DNA from: Ricinus communis
Taxonomy: Eukaryota > Streptophyta > Magnoliopsida > Malpighiales > Euphorbiaceae
Length of the DNA: 64,000 nucleotides
Reading direction: 5' to 3'
Assembly: GCF_019578655.1 (NCBI RefSeq)
Contig: NC_063265.1
Span: forward strand, 4,994,501 to 5,058,500
Below the pieces are notes generated by a model. That model worked only from the letters and a program-made list of their open reading frames with translations, searched no databases and was not told the DNA's origin. Shown here one piece after another: positions 1 through 11,684 of the stretch (the stretch's first letter is position 1; the number at the start of each line of letters is the position of its first letter). Made by a program: the position numbers and the translations under genes.

Positions 1-136
1 ATATATCGTTTACGCACGTGTCATGCATAAAATTTGATTTGCTACTGAGAATATTTATTTGCAATTTCAATTTTTCATTCAATTATTATTATTATCATTT
101 GCATGATGCTTTTAGTTACTATTTAAATATGTTTTT
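1..136 (+). repeat. Left arm of a 136-bp inverted repeat
   Basis: Pairs with 1201-1336 on the opposite strand: position 1 pairs with 1336 and 136 with 1201. The arms are near-identical; the visible differences cluster where GCTACTGAGAAT faces the complement of ATTCTCGTGAGC. The arm is cut by the window edge, so it may extend further left. Confidence 0.9.
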
Positions 137-282
137 CCTTTATTACCAATTTTAATATTGCATGATGACTCAGGATGGGACGGCAGTAGAACATAGGAGT
201 TGGATGAGTGTCCAATATAATATGAGAGAGATAAGAAAAAGGTAAAGAGGTAAAAATTTTGAGAAAGAAAGATTAGGACCTG

Positions 283-623
283 CCCTGGTCGAGCATCGCT
301 CTCTGGGCTTAGTAGAGTGTGGTTGCTTGGGAGTAAGGTCCCTGGTCGAGCATTGCTCTCGGCCGGCTTATTTGGATATTTAAGTGACTAGACCGGAGGT
401 AAGGTCCCCGGTCGAGCTTTGCTCTCGGGCACCTTATTAGATTAAGAGAGTCGAATGGCTATTAGATTTCTTATTTGGATACTTAAGTGACCGGAGGTAA
501 GGTCCCTGGTCGAGCTTTGCTCTCGGGGGCGCCAGTCTTATTGGATAAGAGAGCCAAAAGGCTAAGGCCGAGAGTTAAGTGACCGGATCAAGGTAAGGTC
601 CCTGGTCGAGCTTTGCTCTCCGG
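283..623 (+). repeat. Five irregularly spaced copies of a GC-rich 25-29 bp motif
   Basis: Copies with the core CCTGGTCGAGCTTTGCTCTC (variants CATCGCT, CATTGCT, CTTTGCT) lie at about 283-306, 334-362, 401-429, 499-527 and 595-623. Spacings are 57, 66, 98 and 96 bp, so this is a degenerate tandem array with variable linkers. The linkers also share words such as TTAAGTGACCGGA. Each core holds GAGC and GCTC halves that can form a short hairpin. It sits inside the LTR-like block, where such arrays are often transcriptional regulatory repeats; that role is inference. Confidence 0.75.
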
Positions 624-1148
624 CCAAATTCTATTGGAATGAGAGGTTTGAGATGATAGAGTTGAGGTTAGTTGAGACATAAGTGTTGAAATAATCGAGA
701 TTTTAGAGTTGGGATTAGAGTTCTACCCAAGTACTCATCCCGCTGCATGTGGAATAAATTTTGTTTAAGCATGGCATGACACATATGTTTTAACATGACA
801 CGTATGGTTCGCGTGATTTATTAATTATTTTAAAATTAAATGAATGTGACATTGAGATATTTGAAACTGCTTTTAGATGTATGATTTTAACTCACTCTAG
901 ACCCATACCTCCATTTATTGTTTTTCGGATTCGTGATCATAGTTCTCTCGCGACTCTTATTCAAGAACTACCCTTCATCATCGGGTGAAGTATTTGATTT
1001 GGTATGTAAAATGGTAAATCTTAGATTCTCCGCAGTAGTAATTAGTATATGTATCAGTTTGTAATTTTCCGAGCTTCTAGTATTTTCCGGGTAATCAAGT
1101 AATTTTGTAAAGTGTAACTATTAAGATAATTTATGGTTTTAATAATAT

Positions 1149-1200
1149 AAATTTGAGTTGAGATTTGTTTAAATCAGTGAGTGTCAGGCTTACTACGGGT
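1149..1200 (+). repeat. 52-bp direct repeat, copy 1
   Basis: Identical to 2068-2119 by direct reading. It starts AAATTTGAGTTGAGATTT and ends CTTACTACGGGT. Joining base 1200 to base 2120 would give a continuous LTR-like 3' end, so the duplication marks the edges of an inserted or recombined 868-bp segment. Confidence 0.92.
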
Positions 1201-1336
1201 AAAAACATATTTAAATAGTAACTAAAAGCATCATGCAAATGATAATAATAATAATTGAATGAAAAATTGAAATTGCAAATAAATATTCTCGTGAGCAAAT
1301 CAAATTTTATGCATGACACGTGCGTAAACGATATAT
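1201..1336 (-). repeat. Right arm of the 136-bp inverted repeat
   Basis: Reverse complement of 1-136. It begins immediately after the first copy of the 52-bp duplicated LTR segment (1149-1200), so the inserted or rearranged piece starts exactly at 1201. Similarity ends sharply here because base 137 does not pair with base 1200. Confidence 0.9.
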
Positions 1337-1339
1337 GAC

Positions 1340-1990
1340 TTTAACTCACGAATTAGGGCGACCTCCTAGCTCGACTTTAGGTGTCTCGGTAGGAGCGAGC
1401 CGAACAGATCATCAAGACGCTCGGCCGCCGGCCGACTCGCCTCCACGGAGTCCGATCGACGATCCGAACACACCATCGGACTCACAACGACGGCCGATGA
1501 CGATCCCCGCTTTCGATTTTCCGATCCGACACCCTACCATCCGGGAGAAATTTACGGACGATCTCGACCGTCGATTCACAAACGAAGCCCGATCGCCACG
1601 AAACCGGTGCCATCGCGAAGCTTGAGGAGAGTCGGGATACATCCTCCGATCGTCCTCCTCCGCCGGATCTCGCCGGAAAAGCTGAAAACGCCGCCACCAT
1701 TTTCTCTCTCCACCGGATCTTCCGCTTCCCGGCCACCACCGGGCGCCGGCCGCTACTAAAAGAAAGCTCGCCGAGAGAGCCGATCGCCACCCAACTCGGC
1801 CGCCAACAACGGAGAACACGCCGGCCACACGCGATTCCCCGGGCTGGCTGCTGCTGCCGGCCAACAAGACGCCGCCCAACGCCCACGCCGGCGGCCCCGC
1901 GCAACTTCCCTTCTCTCTCTTCCCGACGCTCGCACTCTCTCTCTCCTCCTTTCTTCTTCCCCGACTTCTTTTTCTTTCAATATCGACATT
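1340..1990. other. GC island inside the LTR-like block; overlapping ORFs not believed to be genes
   Basis: This is the most GC-rich stretch of the window, full of CCGCC, GCCGG and CGATC words and ending in pyrimidine-rich CTCTCTCTC tracts. Several overlapping open frames of 77-155 codons exist on both strands (for example minus 1412-1879 and 1482-1904). High GC removes stop codons, and the predicted peptides are low-complexity Arg/Gly/Ser/Ala with no recognisable domain. I treat the stretch as non-coding LTR or leader sequence. A rapidly evolving small protein cannot be excluded from the sequence alone. Confidence 0.6.
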
Positions 1991-2067
1991 AGGCCCCCGA
2001 ACTTTTCCTTATTACAATTTGGTCCCTCAACTTCCTTAATTACTTACAATTTCATCCTGCAGAATTT

Positions 2068-2119
2068 AAATTTGAGTTGAGATTTGTTTAAATCAGTGAG
2101 TGTCAGGCTTACTACGGGT
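2068..2119 (+). repeat. 52-bp direct repeat, copy 2
   Basis: Second exact copy of 1149-1200. It is followed by the LTR-like 3' terminus (2120-2184), which includes a GC-rich stretch with GGGCCCACGGGTGGGGTC. Confidence 0.92.
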
Positions 2120-2281
2120 TTCGGTGGCCTTAAGCCTACCCATTCCCTAGTGCCGGTCACGGGCCCACGGGTGGGGTCGTGACATTTAGGGCCTTTGAGA
2201 TGTTGGGCTTAAGTTAGAGTTGTTATTAGAGCTTCAGACAATCAGATTCAATATAAAAAAATATTGAAATTATAAATTAAA

Positions 2282-2456
2282 CGGGTAAACAGATCCGGAT
2301 CCGGGTCCAATATTTGGATCCGAATCCAAATCCGTTTTTCCAAAGCAGAATTCGGATCCGACCCGGATCCGTCGAGTCCAAAATTTTAAAATCCATATCC
2401 GTAAAAACGGATCTGGATCCACGGATCCGGGTCGGGTCCAGGATCCATTGCCATCC
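2282..2456 (-). mobile_element. hAT-like non-autonomous element end with GGATCC-rich subterminal repeats
   Basis: Read on the minus strand the right end starts AGGGATGGCAATGGATCC, a common terminus of plant non-autonomous hAT elements. The body is packed with GGATCC and GGGTCC words in both orientations. The left end (ACGGGTAAACAGATCC) does not match clearly, so the element is probably truncated or decayed. No coding capacity. Confidence 0.4.
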
Positions 2457-4805
2457 CTATCTATGATATAATGTTTATATGAATTTTAAAATAAAGAAAT
2501 CTTCTAATTGAAAGTTCTTAACCAATTGCCTTAAATGACCTACATCACTAAGTGGCCCCTGAGCTCAAACAAAGCAAGAGCAATACCTGCAAAGGCATTT
2601 CTTATATTAAATTATATGTGGAAAAATGTGTCAATAAAAGCATGAACAATTATTCGATTTTCTTTATACAATCTGAACTAATTTGTGATCTATGGATTCT
2701 GATTGAAACAATCAACCAATTTTATAATAAGATTGATTCCATGCATTTGCCAACAGAGGCTCCTAAATTAATTTAGAAAGTAATTCCTTTTAAAAAAAAA
2801 AGAAAATTAAGAAAAGAGTCGTTCAAAAAGGTAAAGAGGGGTAGGAAAGTAAGAAAACATGAAGATTAGAAAAGGCTTATTTGGTAAAAAATCATATACT
2901 TTCAACTTATTATAAATCTAGTATCTACTGTTTAGATTTTAATTTAAATATTAAATTTTAATATTAATTTTTAATAAAATTATTAATAAATTATATTGAT
3001 CTAATCTGAATTTTAATAATGATTATTAAAATATTATCGTTTAAACACATAAGACTAATAAATTTTAAAATTAAAAAAATAATATACTTAAATAATAATA
3101 TTTTAATAAAAAACTAATAAATAACTCTAATATTAACTCATTTTTTATTATCGAACTTCCGTCAAACTAGTAGATTTGATAAATAATTTTATTAAATATT
3201 AAAATTAATATTAATACTATAATATTAAAATTAAAAATTTAAAAATTATATATCAAATTTGATAATAAATGTAAAATTTAAGATTTTTGTTAATAATTAA
3301 GCTATTAAAAAAGCCGAAGTACGTTGTTAATGCATGCACATGTGATTATGATTGCACGCACGGAACAACCTGAGCGTTTAATTAATTGGATCACAGCTGC
3401 CATCATTAACTTCGGTAAATTTGGGGGCTAGACCCCCTTGCCTCATCATTGTCTTCCTTTTAAAAAATATAAAATAAATGGGGAGTTCCCTTTTTTCAAA
3501 ATTTCGAAAATAAACATAGTAAATTTTATATTTTATTAATTTATTTTAAAAGCCAACTGTGATTCGTCAAACTACTTTATTTACAAAAAACATATTTAAT
3601 TTTTCTATTTATAATCGCTGAAAAAGATGATTTAAGGATTTAATTTAAGATATTTTTCTAGCTTTTAGAAAATAAACATTCTTATAGATAGAATAGGTTT
3701 TATTCAAGTATATTATTTCTAAGTTTAAATAGGTTTTATTGGCACTCAATTATTATAAATTGGTTTTTTTTTTTCAAAAATAGGTTTGTAAAAAATAATT
3801 TATAAAAGTTAAAAGTTAATATATTAAATTATAATAAATCTACTTGTTAAATACTCAACAGAAATTTCAAACACATTTTTATATAGAGCAGCTAGATGTA
3901 ATAAAATCTTGGTGGTTAGCATCAAATGGACCAAAGGCAATGGTTGAAAGGTGGGTGAAATTCACCATGAATTCCTCAAATTCTTCCTATCTCTTATATG
4001 CGCTAATGAAGTCTCTAATAACACAGAAGTGGTTCTTAATTATATGAAGATGATGGCGAGTCAATAACTAAATTATCATCCAAGTTGTGCCGCTAATTTT
4101 TGAATAAATTAAAGAAGCAATCTTCAGCTTGGGGCCCTTTAAAGCCCCATAGACAAATGGTTTCTCTACGGGTGTTTCTAACAGATATTCTGAATATATC
4201 AAATATGATGTTATTATATTACAACTCTTAAAACCCCTTAGTGTTTCTTATTGAAAGAGATCAATAGAACCATATAATCCTAAGGGTTCTGAAGAAAATT
4301 GGTTTAATTGTCGGATGGATAAATCTAGTAACGCAAAATGTGACACTTATGAGCTATATTGTTGTAAATGGTTGTCCCAACTCACTGTTTCAATTCTAGC
4401 AGAGGATTGCATTAGGGTGGGTGAGATAATGTTGGTAGATGATACTTTCATAACCAATCATCCTGAGAAGTATGGCCCGGTGATAGTGCTATATATATGA
4501 ACGTATTAAATAAAGACATATTAAAAAATATTATAATATAATAAAAAAATAAATTTAAATATTTATAAATTATATAAAAAATTAGAGTGTTGAATCGATT
4601 AAAATGTCTAAAATTAATATATATATATAATTTGTATATGAAGGTTGGGCACCTCATTGAAGAAAACTATAACATAGGAGAAAAGTCAAATCTTCCACGC
4701 CTTCACACACTCAGCATAAAAACAATAAATTAATTGAAGTCGCTATTCCTTAATAATATTTCAAAAAATAATATCTAATAAAATCATATATAAAAAGTAT
4801 AGTGG

Positions 4806-4837
<32 letters not shown>

Positions 4838-7800
4838 ATAGTGGAATATATATATATTCGACACAATTAATTTTATAAATATAATGCAATCATGAAACAA
4901 TAATCAAAGATGAGAAAAACAATGAACCATAAAATATACAAAGATGTATGTCCAATCACCAGTAACTTATAACTATATACTTATTATCATTAGTAAGATT
5001 CACAATTAAGACATATATATCTTCAGATTCAATTCAGGGTAACTATTCAAATCCTTAGACATGCTATCATTATAATAATAAGTAAATGTTTACCGATAAA
5101 ATAAGATAAAAGAACCGTTTTATGTGTCCATATCTTTCAGCTTTCAAGGCATCAACGATCCCAATATATACAGTATTCAATTATTTTGTTTCCTAAATTT
5201 TAGAGAGTGAAGGTGTTCTTGTTTAATAAAAAATCTAAAGAAAGAGGAAAGGATTGACAATGGACTAATTGAAGGGAAGATGATAATTGGAAATGCAATC
5301 ATAGTTCTATAGCCGTTGCTTTTAGGAATTAATTTAATAGCTCGACACTATGCTCCGCTTGTGTGTTTCCTTTTTCTTCCAACTGAGAATTTTAACATAT
5401 AATATAAATTTATTGCTATAATTTTGGCAATAATAATAATAATAAAAGAGCTGAATTAGAATTAGAATTTTTAAATTATTTTGAACACATCCTTTTAAGT
5501 AAACAAATAAATGATCTAATACCAGATATTATTTTTACTTATATTTATTCAACTTTTAAAAGTATTTCTAACAATCTAACCTTTTAACTATCTCTTATTC
5601 TCTTTTTTTTCTACCTTTATTACTTATTGTAACGGTCAAAGATTTTAGGATCTCAAGCAACAATTTAATATTTTAATTTGATCATTGAGCTTATTATTAA
5701 ATATCAGACTCATCCAAAATTAATTTTATTATCAAATTAGAATAAAATTTTATTTTTAGTAAAAGTTACTTTTAGTGTCTAATTAAAATAATAAATTTAA
5801 TATTTTTTATTTTTAGTATAATTTAATTTTAAAAAATTTAAACGTATTCAATATATTTATTTTTAAAATTTATTAAACACTAAAATTAAATTTATAAATT
5901 TCTTAAAACTAAATCAAACCAAATATTCAATTAAGTATTAGTTTGGTTAATAAAAAGATTAATCTTAATCCACGATTTTTTGGTTAACCAAAATTTTAGA
6001 AAAGATAGGTTTTGGTTCTACAATTTTTCAGTTAACAGATAAAAACTTTAAAAGTTATTTATAGAAAAATATTTATCTTTAGAATATATAATGTAACCTT
6101 TACAAAGATTATATAAAAATAAATTAATAGTAGATAAGCTCTTCTTCATCTAAGGTTGATGAATGTTTTTAATTGGAGGATCTATATGGATAATACATGT
6201 TATAATATAATTAGAAATTGTAATATAATAAAATATAATATTCGATTTATAAAATTAGAATATAATAATAATATGATGATATATAATATTTATTAACTAG
6301 CGGCCTTAATTAATTATCAATTTTATAATTTAAAATAAGAAAAACTGAACTAATAAAAAAAATTTAAAAATAGAAATTAAAACCAAATTGGATAAATTTA
6401 ATTAATATTTTTTAATTTAACATTAACTGATTTTCCAATCGATTTAATTTATTCGATTTTTTTTTTTTACGGCTAAAAGAATCTACAATATTCACTTGCT
6501 ATCCAAAATAATTTCATGGTGAAGACGACACAAAACTATCTAATTTGTAAGGACTTAAAAAGAAGCAAAATCATATATAATATAATGAATATTCAGTTAT
6601 AGCCTTATATGAGGGAGGAAATTGGTCCCTCCTTCCTTCCTATATCATTTGGAAGCATGTACAAGGATTTATATATAAATTATAGCAACCTAATGATTAG
6701 ATTGATCATAGCTGCTAGTCTTCTTCACAAATCAATGAATTCCTTTTGTAAAATATATAATATAGGAAATTCAGAAGGAAGCTTCAAAGGTTAGGAAAAC
6801 AACCATGACATTGGATCCACAATTATCTTTTTTCAACCTGCTTTTTGTAATTTGAGTTGCCAGTAATTCAAATTAAAATCTTAAGCTATTGAGTATTAAT
6901 TTTCAATTAAAATCTTAATGTTAAATTTTCTCGTAATGTGTCATCTCAAATCAGTGATGAAATCACCATATGGGTAAGAGGGACAATTACCTTTAATTCA
7001 TGAAGATATTAAGTAGTATGAATGTAATACAAAATGTTTGATTAACCCCTTGAAAACTAGCAATTGGCCCCTTATTTTCTGTTTATAGAAACATAGTTAA
7101 GGAATTTAAGAATGAGATTAGTGAACTTAATTACTTGGACTTTGATCTCCGAGTTCTTTTTTTATTTATCATTAATTAGGAGTGTCAAATTCTATTTTAT
7201 AAGCTAATTAATTTTACTTATGAATTTTGTTAATAATAAAAAAAATGATTAGTATGCATATACCCCAATTTCATAATTTCTTATTTTTACTAGAGATTGA
7301 TAGTTTTTTAATTTTCAAAATTTAGAATTAATTTTTGGGTCTATTATAATATTTCAATATGTAAAATTAATCATGGGTTTTCCTTTAATTATAATTTCGC
7401 AAAATCAGAGCTTTAGTTTTTTTTTTTTAATTTGTATTTATTGTAAATAAAAATTACAGAAAAAAGAATAATAAACATGTTATAGTTGACTTATAAAGTC
7501 ACCAATACACCATCTTCCGTGACTCGAATTTAGGCTTTTCCGCTGTTTCTTGATAAATTATTTTTATATGCAGAGAAAAATTATTGTTTTACTAAATCTT
7601 ATTTAAAGAGAAAAACAACTTATCTGAAAAACAATCATTAGAAGAAACATTAAAATACAAAATAACCCCAAACAAATTTTGTCATATGGTATGGAAAAGC
7701 CATGACATTGATTCGTCAAGGGAAAAACAAATATAACTAAACTGAGAGTCTAAATTGAAACTAAGTGACTTCGATTATATATATGATTTTATGGTATGTT

Positions 7801-8149
7801 TAGTTAAAAGCTATTAAATTATTTATTCCACCTGCAGTAAATCTTATTTTGTCATTCCCTTATTCTCTTGGAATGTCTTGGGGTATCCTTTACAATAGCT
7901 CCACTAGGGCATTAAAGTAGTGGAGTAATAGCTTCTTATATTCCTGGAAGTGATGGACGTGGTGCTTGAAGATGCCTTTACTCTTAGATCGTCACTTATC
8001 TGTTAGGCAATCTTAGGTTTGTGCATGAGCGATCCAGTGGTATCTCAGGCAAACTCTATCTTGGTGAGCTTTATGCGAGTAATCTATTCAGGCGAGCATG
8101 CATCAATTATGGTGGACAATTATTCCTGAGTGTCAAGGTTTGGCTATAG
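2457..8149. other. Gene-free AT-rich intergenic stretch with decayed repeats
   Basis: No open frame exceeds about 75 codons, and none shows a recognisable domain. A short GGGGG-CTAGA-CCCCC palindrome lies at 3422-3436. An (AT)n microsatellite lies at about 4806-4833, next to a duplicated AAAGTATAGTGG word. Blocks around 5930-6060 and 6360-6470 carry GGTTAACC/ACCAAATTGG-type words that look like decayed MITE or hAT ends. The stretch 3844-4500 has somewhat higher GC and two short plus-strand open frames (67 and 61 codons) that I do not recognise; it could be a decayed gene or transposon piece. Confidence 0.6.
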
Positions 8150-8154
8150 TTTCA

Positions 8155-8450
8155 GCATCTTTCCACTTCCATGTCCAAAGTAGCCTTGAAATTGCAGAAG
8201 CTAGAGTAATAATCCAAGGCCTCCAGTAGCTACTCAGAAATCCTTTAGGTCTTTTAACTAAGAACATTTTGGGTTGGTTCAATCTTTTACCTGTATTTGT
8301 TTTTGTCATATTCCTAGACTAGCCAATAAAGTGGCCCATATACTAGCTAGGTTTGCTTTTGAAAGTAGATTGGTTGGAGGAATTAATCCTCGTGGGGACG
8401 CCCTTGATGTTGTAAGGGAGTCTGCTTTGTTTAATATTTCTTCTTCTTAA
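8155..8450 (+). pseudogene. RNase H-like domain relic of a LINE-type retrotransposon
   Basis: Reading the plus strand from 8304 gives CHIPRLANKVAHILARFAFE and onward to a stop at 8448-8450. This matches the C-terminal part of the plant RNase H-like domain (usual form HVPRxANxVAHxLAR) found in LINE-encoded and LINE-derived proteins. Upstream, around 8155-8230, another frame reads LEIAEARVIIQGL followed by a stop, like the EAxAIxxGL helix of the same domain. The two pieces are in broken frames with intervening stops, so this is a dead fragment. No polyprotein remains around it. Confidence 0.65.
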
Positions 8451-9680
8451 CAATGAAGTTCTTGACAGTGAAGTGCTTTAATTTTTTCTATAAAAAAAAA
8501 TGAAATGAATGGATATTGTGTTAGAATAAATTACGACGAAAATAATTATACAAAAAGAGAGAGAAAATAAAGTAAAATAATAAAATTGAGAATTATTTTT
8601 TAATTATTAAATATATTAATTTACTAATTCATTTCTATTTTATTAGAATTAATTTAGTTATAATTCAAATTCTATAAATTAATTAAATAAAATCAAAAAT
8701 AAATTTTTATTTCAACTAAACATATAGATTTTAAATTTATAAATATATTTTATAAAATTTAGAAAATAATTTATTCAACTAAACACCTACGAACTTATTT
8801 CAATAAATGACATGCAAAATGAAGTGATCTAAAAAATAACGCTCCTGATATATTTTAACTTCAACTAAATTAGACAGGCAAACTCAAAGATAATGAAAAT
8901 TAGTGAGCATAATAATGATAATTAATAAGTGGATTAACAAAACGGTTAGGTCTTTAATCACTTCAAGTTGAAGAAATCCTGTTCCTGACGTTAACGTTGG
9001 CATGTGAAAGGTGTTGCAAATTGCAAAGTCTTGACATCAAATCAGGGCAACACAACACAGAAGGACAAGTACAATTATGGAGACTTTTTTTGATAATCAA
9101 GCCAAAAGAAAAATGAGAGGACGCAGTTTCACTGTAAGATTACAGATTGAATCTGTGGAAGCAGATGATCTAAACCAGTGGAACTAGAGTTGTGTATTAT
9201 TAGCAATGTATTTATTATTTGTTGATAATAATTGTCACTTGCCTGTTGTTTTCCTCTTGGAATTATGCCTTAGAAAACAAACAAAGAGGAGATGAGGAAG
9301 AAACTCTAGAATTTAAATTTAGAGACATTAGCAATATTATCATTGATCAAGTATTACTATTTATTAAGTTTTCTCAAGAAAAAATAAAAGTATCACTTAT
9401 TACGAAAAAGAGAAATTCCTGCAGTATAAGATGATACATGTTCTTGTTAATTTGTATTTTCATTGAAGACAAAAATTGTAATATTGTTTAGAATTAAAAT
9501 CAGTTTCTCCTTTCCTAATCATAACAAGGTAAACAAAAAATAAACTTTATTTGAAATAATAAAAATTTACTTTTTATGTATCAAAAAAATTGATTTGGAA
9601 ACAGGGTCATCTTATTATAGATTTCACTTTAATTTTCTTTTTGAAATCTTTTATAAAAATATATACATATTTACATTTTC

Positions 9681-9812
9681 CTAATCAGCAACTAAGTTAG
9701 AAAGCAATTTATATTTTTCTAATCAAAAGCTAAGTTAGGAAGCAATTTACATCAGCTAAGTTAGAAAGCAATTTATATTTTTCTATCATGAGCTAAATCA
9801 GAAAGTAATTCT
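9681..9812 (+). repeat. Short degenerate tandem repeat (about four units)
   Basis: Units built on AGCTAAGTTAGAAAGCAATT begin near 9687, 9728, 9754 and 9791, giving uneven spacings of 41, 26 and 37 bp. Three of the units are followed by TATTTTTCTA or a shorter derivative. No coding role is visible. Confidence 0.7.
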
Positions 9813-11666
9813 ATTATAAGAAAATAACAATCAGCCTATACAAGAAACTAAATCAATTTATACAGAAATTAGCTTATATAAAAATTTAAATTAGTCTGTA
9901 TAGAAAATTATAATAAACCTATAATCAATGTCAATAATCAAGAAATTTATTATATAATCAATAATCTAATTCCGAGAAATTGAATAAAAAATGAGTAATA
10001 TCCCAAGTTTAAAGGTTGGACATTTGTAAAATAAAGAGGTCGACCCTCTACAAGCTGAAAGGACATTGATAAAAAAAAGTTGAATATCGATAAATCAAAA
10101 CCGTCTAATCTTAACAAGTTCTATGATCGAATCCCAGTGATTAGACTAATGATGAAAAATTATTTTTACACAGGCCAAACTCCACGTTACAACTGAGAGC
10201 AATTTTAAAATTTTATTAAAATCATATAATAAAATCCTAATACGTAAGAATTTCTCTTCTTATTCAGAGAAACATTATTTTTAATGGTCTAATTTAAAAT
10301 ATTGAGCCATAAGTGTCTAAATCTGGCAATTCATTTTTTATCTTTTTTTTTTTCTCTACTTTTGGATATCTTCACACAAAACAAACAAGTTATTTCCATA
10401 AAATCTTTTTGAAATTTTCTCTGAAACCATTAATATTTACAAGTATTTTGATATAGTTTTGGATTTGATATCTCAAAATTTTGAGGATAACATTTCTTAT
10501 ACTCTAAATTAAAGCTTTCTTGTCTATCAAATGAGTTACATATTAATATTAATAGGTAATTTACAATTTCTCAAAATACGAAGAGAGTATTCAGGCATTT
10601 CTGAAATTATAAAAGCGTGACCGGAGCATATATTATTATAATATTATTATAATAAATATGAGTCTGAGAAGTAGGATAAAATATTTACATTTTTAATTTT
10701 TAAGAGGATAACAAGCAAATATTAAAGGAAGAATATAAAAAACACTGATGTTTTTAAATTTATAATATTTTTTATTTTTATTGTGTTAGAATATAAAAAA
10801 TATGACTTTTTAAATTTTTCAAAATTATAACTTTACTTATTCTTTGATATTTTTATGGATAAAACAACCAAAAAAATTGAAGAATAATAAAAACAACTTA
10901 AAAAAGTAGAGAAAGAATATTTTTGAAAAAGAAAAATGTAAACAATAAAATTAATATATTTTTATTAATTATAAAATATTTTTGAAAAGTTTTCAAAATT
11001 AGAAGCAGAATCTGTCCCTATATTCTTATTACGTAATTGGTGCTAAAAAAAAAAGAGGGGATTCTTTCACAAATACCCTGAAAAGAGCGAAAAAGATAGT
11101 TTTGGGCTGTATACAAACTAGAGAGCCACCACATCTTGTTAAGAGTAAGAATTTTGGGCTGGATGACATTCAAATGAAAGGTAACTTACAAAAAGCCTTT
11201 TAACCTATTTACATGTTTTCAATTAAAATTCTAAACTAATATTTGTTTTTGTTATATCATTTCTAACATTCAAAAATTAACTTTTTATGTGTAACCATGT
11301 GACCTATAATATTATATTAATTTTACTATTTATTAAAATATTTATTAATTTTAATATCAAACTATCTATATATTATTTATATATATACTAATATATTTTT
11401 ATTTATAAAATATTACATATATATATATATATATATTAACTTCTAACTTTTCTTTTCAGATTTAGAGAGCATATGAAATAATAAAAATATTATTATTATT
11501 ATGAAATAAAAAAGTCTTTGTATTTTAATATCGGTATAGGTGAGATTTTAGCAATTTATAATGAGTGTAAAAAATATTATTTTAATAATTTTTTGTTTAG
11601 AAATAATAAAAAATAATAAATTGGAATATGTTTATATCAAAATATATACAAAATGGTATTATGTCA

Positions 11667-11684
11667 TAAACCCTAAACCCTAAA
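11667..11684 (+). repeat. Very short interstitial telomere-like repeat
   Basis: TAAACCCTAAACCCTAAA contains two full copies plus a partial copy of the plant telomere unit CCCTAAA. It also matches the telo-box used in some plant promoters, but no gene lies nearby, so it is more likely chance or a DNA-repair footprint. Confidence 0.7.

Larger units (their letters stand above)
1..2184 (+). mobile_element. Rearranged LTR-like retrotransposon block (solo or truncated)
   Basis: Block of moderate to high GC content standing out from the AT-rich window. On the plus strand it ends at 2184 with GGGGTCGTGACA, a TG..CA-type terminus of the kind seen on plant LTRs. About 35 bp later, TTATTAGAGCTTCAG (2222-2236) resembles a degraded initiator-Met primer binding site (usual core TGGTATCAGAGC). 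No gag or pol coding sequence follows, so this looks like a solo or truncated LTR. The structure is not simple. It carries an inverted repeat (1-136 with 1201-1336), irregular motif copies at 283-623, a 52-bp exact direct duplication (1149-1200 and 2068-2119) and a GC island at 1340-1990. The left end lies outside the window. Assignment to Ty3/gypsy is inference from the terminus and the primer-site-like motif. Confidence 0.55.

Noticed and set aside
283..623. Motif array as a centromeric or subtelomeric satellite
   Set aside because: Only five copies with irregular spacing, confined to the LTR-like block.
1412..1989. Overlapping minus-strand open frames (77-155 codons) in the GC island
   Set aside because: They are low-complexity, overlap in several frames as expected when GC content removes stops, and lie inside an LTR-like block; no domain is visible.
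3844..4500. Two short plus-strand frames (67 and 61 codons) as exons of one gene
   Set aside because: Considered as a terpene-synthase-like or other gene fragment, but no conserved motif could be recognised, and no consistent splice sites join them.
9219..9434. 71-codon frame starting with a hydrophobic segment, possible secreted peptide
   Set aside because: No cysteine pattern, no conserved motif, AT-rich background; indistinguishable from chance.
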